Below are positions 1 to 5,337 of a stretch of DNA of 7,933 nt, piece by piece. Below the pieces are notes generated by a model. It was given only the letters and a program-made list of their open reading frames with translations. It did no database searches and was not told the origin of the DNA. A program made the translations under genes and the position numbers. Numbering within the stretch: position 1 is the first letter of the stretch; each line of letters begins with the position of its first letter. This DNA comes from Parvularculaceae bacterium (GTDB taxonomy: Bacteria > Pseudomonadota > Alphaproteobacteria > Caulobacterales > Parvularculaceae), in contig JALWRV010000111.1 in the NCBI GenBank assembly GCA_027080545.1, positions 1 through 7,933 on the forward strand, in the 5' to 3' direction.

Positions 1-822
1 GTCACCGACACCGCTATTATCGAAAATGCCATCACCCCAAACCGCACAACGCTCCCCCGCACCACGCCCCCATCATCGTCGCCGAACGAAGACAAAATCT
101 TCAATCAACCACTGGATCAACAAATCAAACAAGACATACCCCCCAGCTCGACCGAAAAAGAGCAGGAAGTTTTGCGCGCCCAATCTCGGGAAATCGAAGC
201 CTTAAAACAACAATTAGCCGAAGCCGAACAGCAACGCGCCGCCGAAGCCGAAGCCCGCATCGCCCAATTGGAAGCACAGCTACAAAAAATAGAAAATGGG
301 GCGCTTTCTGAAACCAATCGCAAAGTCGCCATGACCCTCGCCCTTGACCAGTTGGAAAAGAAAATCTTACGCGGCGATCCATTCCAGGATGAGCTGGCCG
401 TGTTCCGCCGTTTTGCTGATGACCCCAAAGCGTTAAGCGCGCTCAGCCCATTGGCCAAACAAGGGGTCAGCGATATAGGCACATTGCAACGCAGCTTCAG
501 CGCTGCCGCCCGCGAGGCTTTAGCCGCCACCAGACGCGCCAGATCTCGGGGCGCTTTGTCCGGCATCGGCACCAGCCTATCCAACCTGTTTAATGTTCGC
601 AAAGTTGGGGATGTTTCCGGCGACACCCCGTCAGCCATCTTCGCTCGGGCAGAAATGCGCCTGCAAGAAAGTGATCTTGAAAGTGCCTTGGCAGAACTCG
701 ATAAACTTCCCCCCATTGCCCTTGAGACCATCTCCCCATGGTATGAAAAAGCACAGCAACGCCAACAGGCACTCAACGAAATAGAAACCCTACAACAACA
801 AATTCTACGCGACCTGCAATAG
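1..822 (+). CDS. mic60: Mic60/mitofilin-like inner-membrane protein, 5' end missing
   Basis: The reading frame is open from base 1 to a TAG at 820-822 (273 codons visible), so the gene starts outside the window; the TTG at 172 is internal. The first ~50 visible residues are rich in Pro, Ser and Thr. A Gln/Glu/Ala-rich coiled coil follows (codons ~50-100), then a helical C-terminal region with stretches such as LALDQLEKKILRGDPF and ISPWYEKAQQRQQAL that I recognise as the mitofilin signature of alphaproteobacterial Mic60 (COG4223-type). The usual N-terminal membrane anchor would lie upstream. Family knowledge: bacterial Mic60 is an inner-membrane protein facing the periplasm, able to deform membranes, with roles in intracytoplasmic membranes and outer-membrane contacts, and it is ancestral to the mitochondrial MICOS subunit. 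hemY follows after 25 bp, the usual alphaproteobacterial neighbour; hem genes are expected upstream. Family call is confident; specific function is inferred. Confidence 0.85.
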   Translation, partial: VTDTAIIENAITPNRTTLPRTTPPSSSPNEDKIFNQPLDQQIKQDIPPSSTEKEQEVLRAQSREIEALKQQLAEAEQQRAAEAEARIAQLEAQLQKIENGALSETNRKVAMTLALDQLEKKILRGDPFQDELAVFRRFADDPKALSALSPLAKQGVSDIGTLQRSFSAAAREALAATRRARSRGALSGIGTSLSNLFNVRKVGDVSGDTPSAIFARAEMRLQESDLESALAELDKLPPIALETISPWYEKAQQRQQALNEIETLQQQILRDLQ

Positions 823-834
823 ACCAGCCGGAAC

Positions 835-840
835 AAAAGG
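835..840 (+). promoter_or_regulatory. Probable hemY ribosome binding site
   Basis: AAAAGG lies 7 bases before the ATG at 848, in the 25-bp gap after the mic60 stop. It is a modest Shine-Dalgarno match that supports the chosen hemY start. No promoter is visible in this short gap, which fits co-transcription with the upstream gene. Confidence 0.5.
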
Positions 841-847
841 CACAACC

Positions 848-2380
848 ATGATTAGAATGCTGATATTTTTAACGGCCTTAATGGTAGCAGCAGCCTTGAT
901 CACGGTTATTGCCAGTCTCAATGGCTATATTGAAGGGCGCGCCTTTGGCTATGAAATCTATTGGCCCGTGGGTGTGGTTATCGGCTCCTTCGTTTTCCTG
1001 TCCCTTGGCTTAATTTTTCTCACCAGTGCTGCCAAAGATCTTGTGGCTCTACCTAAAAAAATAAAACAGCAACGCCAACAGGCACAACATAAACGCGGCT
1101 TGATCGCCCTTACCCGAGGCCTTGAGGCGGTTGCCGCCGAGGACGCAAATGATGCCCAGCGTCACGCAAGAAGCGCCCGCACACTCCTTCAAGACCCCCC
1201 ACTCACCCGTCTACTCACAGCCCAAGCCGCCCAATTGGCCGGCGATATCGCCACCGCCGAAACCACTTATAAAGAAATGCTTGACGCCCCCGAAACCGAA
1301 TTTCTCGGCCTACGCGGCTTATACGCTCTGGCCATCGAAAAACAGGACACGCAACAAGCCACAGGCTATGCCCAACGCGCTTTCCGTTTACGCCCCAATG
1401 CCGAATGGGCCTTTGCTTCTGTCTATCAGCTCAGTGTTGACCGAGGCGCTTGGGGCGAAGCGGAAGATGCCATCAAGCGCGCGATTAAACGGGGGCTACC
1501 CAGCGACGAAACCCTGCAACGCCAAGAGGCGGTCTTGCTGAGCGCACGCGCTTATACTTCCCATGACAGCGGCGACACGACAGCGGCCTTGCGCGATTTG
1601 GACCGCGCTTTGAAATTACAACCCGATTTCGTTCCCGCCGCCCTTTTGGCCGCACGCCTCTATTATGATCAAGGCAAAACCAATAAAGCCTGGCACCTGA
1701 TTGAACAGGCATGGCAAATCACCCCGCACAAGGCGCTTGGCGATCTCGCCAAAAAAATAATAAGCAAGCGCGACGACGAAACAAAGCAACAAAAGCTACG
1801 CGCTCTTGCCGCCCTAAACCCCGATCACCCGGAAAGCAAAATATTGGTCGCAGAGCAATTTATGGCGGAGCAGGCATGGGAGCCCGCCAAAGCCTTATTG
1901 GAACCTTTATTGGAAAAAAACCCAACAGCCACCGCCTATCAAGCCATGGCCAAGATTGTAAAAAACCTATATGGCGAAGAACGCGCGACCCCATTTTTGG
2001 AAAAAGTCGCCAGCGCCCCGCGCGCGCCGCTCATGGGGGAAGATGGTTCTTTGCATATCACCGTTCAAGGGTGGCAACAATTACTCGAAGAATATGGGAA
2101 ATATCAGCGCCTTGCCCCACCGCCTATTGAAGAATATGCAGCCCCCATGTCACCGGAAGAAATAACCCGCCTCCTGGCCCCGCCCCCAAAGCCAGAATCA
2201 GAACCAGAATCAACCATAGAGCCGGAACCAGACCCTTTGGCACCAACCACCAACACGCCGATAAAACCGACCCTGCAAGTAATAGATGGCAAAAAAAGCG
2301 CCTCAGAAACAGAAGAGCCGGAAATTGTTGAACCTCCCGCCGACTGGGTGCGCGAAGGACTGGACGAAAATAAAACGTAA
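848..2380 (+). CDS. hemY: HemY-like tetrapyrrole-associated membrane TPR protein
   Basis: 510 residues. Two hydrophobic segments near the N-terminus (about residues 4-23 and 39-61) enclose a short loop containing GYEIYWPVG, the layout of the HemY_N domain (PF07219), which runs to about residue 135. Helical TPR-like repeats follow at roughly 150-300 (for example the LDRALKLQPD stretch near 251-260) and 330-395. The last ~85 residues form a Pro/Glu-rich, probably disordered tail. Family knowledge: this HemY is an inner-membrane protein linked to heme biosynthesis, encoded with hemC/hemD in many Proteobacteria; it is not the Bacillus protoporphyrinogen oxidase of the same name, and its biochemical role is unsettled. 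Oddity: the protein has no cysteine at all, and I see none of the Trp/Cys-rich C-terminal zinc-ribbon-like motif that I recall from other alphaproteobacterial HemY proteins. It probably shares a transcript with the Mic60 gene. Confidence 0.88.
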   Translation: MIRMLIFLTALMVAAALITVIASLNGYIEGRAFGYEIYWPVGVVIGSFVFLSLGLIFLTSAAKDLVALPKKIKQQRQQAQHKRGLIALTRGLEAVAAEDANDAQRHARSARTLLQDPPLTRLLTAQAAQLAGDIATAETTYKEMLDAPETEFLGLRGLYALAIEKQDTQQATGYAQRAFRLRPNAEWAFASVYQLSVDRGAWGEAEDAIKRAIKRGLPSDETLQRQEAVLLSARAYTSHDSGDTTAALRDLDRALKLQPDFVPAALLAARLYYDQGKTNKAWHLIEQAWQITPHKALGDLAKKIISKRDDETKQQKLRALAALNPDHPESKILVAEQFMAEQAWEPAKALLEPLLEKNPTATAYQAMAKIVKNLYGEERATPFLEKVASAPRAPLMGEDGSLHITVQGWQQLLEEYGKYQRLAPPPIEEYAAPMSPEEITRLLAPPPKPESEPESTIEPEPDPLAPTTNTPIKPTLQVIDGKKSASETEEPEIVEPPADWVREGLDENKT

Positions 2381-2421
2381 AAAAACGCTCTAATCCTGAT
2401 GATTATTATCCGCGCTTTTTT
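2379..2421. terminator. Possible bidirectional terminator between convergent genes
   Basis: An A-run followed by CGC (2379-2388) faces GCGC followed by a T-run (2412-2421) across a 23-base loop. Read as minus-strand RNA it forms ten pairs including one G:U; read as plus-strand RNA there is one A-C mismatch. It would serve hemY from the left. For the convergent gene it would lie partly inside the last codons (stop at 2390-2392). The stem is mostly A:U and the loop long, so this is a weak candidate. Confidence 0.3.
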
Positions 2422-2698
2422 CTTCCCCCTGCGAGCGAATACGCTCGGCTCTTGAGCGTCGCTCCGTCATCGCCACCTTTTTCTTGGCAACCCCAAGCGC
2501 TTCGGCGCGATGCTTCACCGCCTCAGCCCCCCGCATAATAGTTTCCCCTGAATTGACCGCGCGATCCTCTTCACGGTCCGGCTTCAGCGCCAGCAACCAG
2601 CCCCGCTCTCCATCGCTACGCCGTTCAAAATTTTGGATATACCAGATCAGAACCAGCGCAAAACTGCCCAACAATAAAAGAAACGAAAAAATATTCAT
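2390..2698 (-). CDS. Small single-span membrane protein, function unknown
   Basis: 102 residues from ATG at 2698 to TAG at 2390. I do not recognise the family. Residues ~3-22 form one strongly hydrophobic helix right at the N-terminus (MNIFSFLLLLGSFALVLIWY), followed by a charged, largely helical tail with alternating Arg/Lys and Glu/Asp (for example AEAVKHRAEALGVAKKKVA) and a hydrophilic end. This suggests an inner-membrane anchor with a cytoplasmic or periplasmic helical tail; it could also be an uncleaved signal anchor. The start at 2698 is preferred over an in-frame ATG at 2776 because a GAGGA sits 8 bases upstream of it and the membrane helix then begins at residue 3; the longer version would add 26 basic, unremarkable residues. 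It converges with hemY (9-bp gap) and diverges from the O-antigen-ligase-like gene. The membrane segment and ribosome site favour this strand over the overlapping plus-strand frame. Confidence 0.65.
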   Translation of the reverse strand: MNIFSFLLLLGSFALVLIWYIQNFERRSDGERGWLLALKPDREEDRAVNSGETIMRGAEAVKHRAEALGVAKKKVAMTERRSRAERIRSQGEEKSADNNHQD

Positions 2699-2706
2699 GG
2701 CAGCAA

Positions 2707-2711
2707 TCCTC
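2707..2711 (-). promoter_or_regulatory. Ribosome binding site fixing the start of the small membrane protein
   Basis: Read on the minus strand this is GAGGA, 8 bases before the ATG at 2698. It decides between this start and the ATG at 2776, which would place the membrane helix after a 26-residue basic extension. Confidence 0.55.
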
Positions 2712-2788
2712 AAGCCTCGACCGGCAAATATGAATAATATCTTACCATTGTGCCTCTCTCGATGGGTGAAATGCAAGAATTAGGCAGG

Positions 2789-2830
2789 TTAAGCCTCTCA
2801 TTAACCATCTATCATCCCTGTTCTGCTTAA
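2789..2830. promoter_or_regulatory. CtrA-like TTAA / TTAACCAT motif cluster
   Basis: In the 140-bp divergent gap, TTAA at 2789-2792 is followed after 8 bases by TTAACCAT at 2801-2808, and a third TTAAC lies at 2827-2831. The alphaproteobacterial cell-cycle regulator CtrA recognises TTAA-N7-TTAA(C) and the 8-mer TTAACCAT. The 8-mer match here is exact, but the two-box spacing is one base too long. The boxes lie 9-50 bases before the ATG at 2839, close enough to act at a promoter for that gene. No clear sigma-70 -10 element was found. Assignment to CtrA is inference. Confidence 0.35.
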
Positions 2831-2838
2831 CTACCCCC

Positions 2839-4461
2839 ATGAAATTGGATGGCGATTACCAGCATTGGCACAAAATGGGGCACCGGGCGAAGCAAGGCTT
2901 CGGCCAAATCGTGCTGTTTGCTATTCTCACCGCCTATATTATTTTCGCCGGCATCGCCAATATCATTCTGCCCGCACCGCTTGGCCTTGTGTTTCTAGCG
3001 CCCTTTTTGTTTTTAATCTTTCTGTTTGCCCCCGCCTTGCCCGCTGTGCCCCGCCGCTATAGCCGCGCCATTCTCTATCTCGGTGTGGCGCTACTGCCTG
3101 CTTGGCCCGTCTATCTACATTTAAAATTAGGGCCGATGCCGATCATCACCCCCACCCGATTGGTCTTTTATGCGCTGATCGGCGTATGGCTCTACGAAAT
3201 GGCCTGTGTCCAATGGCGACGCAAACAATTCTTCGCCGCCGCAAGGCGCTTATGGTTTTTCTTTGCCTTGATTGTCGGCCTGTTTGCTTTGAAAGTCCTC
3301 TCCATCCCTCTCGCTGAAGGGTCAACCATCGCCGCAAAAGAAACCTTTCGCCAAATCATTATATGGCTACTGCCCTTTTTCGCCGTGCTCACCTATGTGC
3401 AAAAACGCAAACAGCTGGATCATATCATCACCCTATTGCTCGGGGCGGCGGCTGTTGTCAGCCTCATTGCCATTGGTGAATTTCTCACCCATCGACTCTT
3501 GGCAGAACTGTTCGCCCCCTTGATGCGTGACGCCGAATGGTTGCGCATTGTGTTGGAAGAAAAAAGCCGCGATGGCACTTTCCGTGCCCAATCGGTCCAC
3601 ACCCACCCCCTATCTCTGGGCGAACAATTGGCCATGATGATACCCCTTGCCATGTATAAGGTCTATCGTCCCGGACATAAAAAATTGCGTTTAATATTTT
3701 TTTCCATCCTTACGCTGATGATTTTAGCAACATTGGTGGCAAATTCACGCGGCGCCCTGATCGGCGGTGTTTTGGCTGTTGCTGGCACCGGATTTTTAAT
3801 GGCCCGTCAATGGCTCGCCCGACCGAGCGCACTGCCCTTTCGCCCCCTTGCGGGCATGGTCATAGCCGCCATCATGCTCCTGTCGCCTGTAATCCTGGCC
3901 GCTGGCTACAAGCTTACCGTTGGCGAATCCGGCTCCAAGGCCGCCCGTTCCTCCGAAAGCCGAATTGAACAAATTCAATATGCTTGGCCCAAGGTCATGC
4001 AGCGACCGGTTCTTGGCTATGGTACGGGGCGCTCAACCCGTATTCTGGGCTATTATGGGGCAACGCTGACCATTGATAATTATTACATCAATCTGGCGCT
4101 GGAATATGGGCTGCCGGGGCCTCTTATATTTCTTTTTGCTATTGGCTGGATGGGCTGGCTTGGCTTGCGCTGGGGCACCACGCGGCCCGATGATGACATG
4201 GCCGGGCTTTACCTCGCCTTGACCGGTGTTGCGATCTCCTTCGCCGTCACCCGCTCTATCTTGTCGATCACGACCAATATCGAACTGTTGATGCTTTTAT
4301 TCGCGATCATTATCGGCACCGCTCACAGCCTGACCCGCCATAAAAAAAGCAGCCCAAAAGAATGGTCCCATATACCACCGCGCCCACAGAAACATTTTGA
4401 AGACCATCTGCGTCGCTTGCGTGAGCGCGGGGCCCCATGGCACCACGCCATCAAAAGCTAA
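2839..4461 (+). CDS. O-antigen ligase/polymerase superfamily membrane protein (Wzy_C type)
   Basis: 540 residues with about 11-13 hydrophobic segments (for example ~22-44, 48-69, 76-94, 138-156, 171-187, 195-215, 284-300, 305-322, 338-356, 425-443, 480-495) and a short Lys/Arg-rich cytoplasmic tail. Wzy_C (PF04932) hallmarks are visible: FRAQSVHTHPLSLGEQLA around 248-265, NSRGALIGG at 302-310, a periplasmic-loop motif RPVLGYGTG at 389-397, and DNYYINLALEYGLPG at 413-427. Family members join undecaprenol-linked glycans to lipid A core, polymerise O-antigen or exopolysaccharide, or glycosylate proteins, all on the periplasmic face. Which one applies here cannot be told; no glycosyltransferase, flippase or chain-length gene is adjacent. 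Oddity: the usual His before the x-Tyr-Leu motif of WaaL-type ligases is Asp413-Asn414 here, which leans toward a polymerase-like member. No Shine-Dalgarno precedes the ATG at 2839; an in-frame ATG at 2875 is no better and would still retain every membrane segment. Confidence 0.82.
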   Translation: MKLDGDYQHWHKMGHRAKQGFGQIVLFAILTAYIIFAGIANIILPAPLGLVFLAPFLFLIFLFAPALPAVPRRYSRAILYLGVALLPAWPVYLHLKLGPMPIITPTRLVFYALIGVWLYEMACVQWRRKQFFAAARRLWFFFALIVGLFALKVLSIPLAEGSTIAAKETFRQIIIWLLPFFAVLTYVQKRKQLDHIITLLLGAAAVVSLIAIGEFLTHRLLAELFAPLMRDAEWLRIVLEEKSRDGTFRAQSVHTHPLSLGEQLAMMIPLAMYKVYRPGHKKLRLIFFSILTLMILATLVANSRGALIGGVLAVAGTGFLMARQWLARPSALPFRPLAGMVIAAIMLLSPVILAAGYKLTVGESGSKAARSSESRIEQIQYAWPKVMQRPVLGYGTGRSTRILGYYGATLTIDNYYINLALEYGLPGPLIFLFAIGWMGWLGLRWGTTRPDDDMAGLYLALTGVAISFAVTRSILSITTNIELLMLLFAIIIGTAHSLTRHKKSSPKEWSHIPPRPQKHFEDHLRRLRERGAPWHHAIKS

Positions 4462-4515
4462 AATCCGCTCCCCCAACAGCTAGCACACGCCCCCAAATCA
4501 TGCTTTGCTCGACCT

Positions 4516-5328
4516 ATGAGTGAAGTACAGATTTACCGCAATCAATGGGCCATGGTCACCGGCGCTTCTGCCGGGCTCGGGGCCGAATTTTCCCGTCAAC
4601 TCGCTGACAAGGGGGCCAATTTAGTGTTGGTCGCCCGGCGCGAAGACAGGTTGCGCACCTTAGCCGAAGAGCTGACCGCCAAGGGCGTCAAAACCCATAT
4701 CATTATTGCCGATCTCGCCAAACCCGAAGCACCGGATGCTATATGGCACGACCTTCAAGCGGCGAGCATTAAACCGGATATTCTGATCAATAATGCCGGC
4801 TTTGGCCTTGCGGGCGGCTTTAATAAATCCGACTGGCCTGCCCACCGAGACTTTATCGAACTTATGGTGACATCCTATGTGCATCTCGCACACAAGCTGT
4901 TTGGCGACATGATGGCCCGCGGCTATGGGCGCATCATCAATGTTGCCTCTGTCGCCGGTTTGGTCCCCGCCGGGCCGGGACACACGCTCTATGGGGCCTC
5001 TAAAGCGTTTTTGATTTCCTTTTCTGAATCCCTCAATGCCGAAGGCCGCAACAAAAATGTCCATTGCTGTGCCGTATGCCCGGGCTTTACCCTGTCTGAA
5101 TTCCATGATGTCAACGGCACCCGCGACGCGATTAACAAGCTCCCTTCCTTTATGATGATGGAAGCGCCGCCGGTCATTGCCGGTGGTTTACGCGCCATGG
5201 AAAAGGGCAAGGCGGTCTATGTGCCGGGATTGGTTTATAAAACCATCACCGCCTTGGCAGGCATGCTGCCGCGCAATTTAATGCAAAGCCTGTCCGCCAA
5301 ACAATTGCAAAAAGCCCGCAAGGTTTAG
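4516..5328 (+). CDS. Short-chain dehydrogenase/reductase (SDR), substrate unknown
   Basis: 270 residues, the normal length of a classical SDR. The Rossmann cofactor motif TGASAGLG is at 15-22, Arg41-Arg42 after the second strand indicates NADP(H) preference, Asp66 matches the adenine-binding position, NNAG is at 92-95, catalytic Ser145 lies in NVASVAG, and the YxxxK pair is Tyr159-Lys163. PG at 189-190 (CPGFT) marks the nicotinamide-side loop. It resembles the DltE/YqjQ-like group (COG0300), whose substrates are mostly unknown. Oddity: by eye the Asn of the catalytic tetrad, expected in a vNVTS-like stretch, is Met117 (LMVTSYVHL). The gene follows the Wzy_C-type gene by 54 bp on the same strand, so co-transcription is possible, and it converges with maeB. 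There is no clear Shine-Dalgarno before the ATG at 4516; the first motif lies 14 residues in, so this start fits the family. Confidence 0.88.
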   Translation: MSEVQIYRNQWAMVTGASAGLGAEFSRQLADKGANLVLVARREDRLRTLAEELTAKGVKTHIIIADLAKPEAPDAIWHDLQAASIKPDILINNAGFGLAGGFNKSDWPAHRDFIELMVTSYVHLAHKLFGDMMARGYGRIINVASVAGLVPAGPGHTLYGASKAFLISFSESLNAEGRNKNVHCCAVCPGFTLSEFHDVNGTRDAINKLPSFMMMEAPPVIAGGLRAMEKGKAVYVPGLVYKTITALAGMLPRNLMQSLSAKQLQKARKV

Positions 5329-5337
5329 CGCGGCACA

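Noticed and set aside
117..845. A 242-codon open frame on the minus strand opposite the Mic60 gene.
   Set aside because: Its translation is Ser/Cys/Arg-rich with no domain or ribosome site, and it mirrors the well-supported coiled-coil and mitofilin coding on the plus strand.
2390..2776. A longer 128-residue version of the small membrane protein, starting at the ATG at 2776.
   Set aside because: The internal start at 2698 has a GAGGA at good spacing and puts the membrane helix at the N-terminus; the extra 26 residues look non-coding.
2484..2783. A 99-codon plus-strand frame overlapping the small membrane protein gene.
   Set aside because: The translation is Ser/Arg-rich without hydrophobic or domain structure; the minus strand has a transmembrane helix and a proper ribosome site.
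4660..5106. A 148-codon minus-strand frame opposite the SDR gene.
   Set aside because: It overlaps the Rossmann-fold coding sequence with all SDR motifs on the plus strand and has no support of its own.
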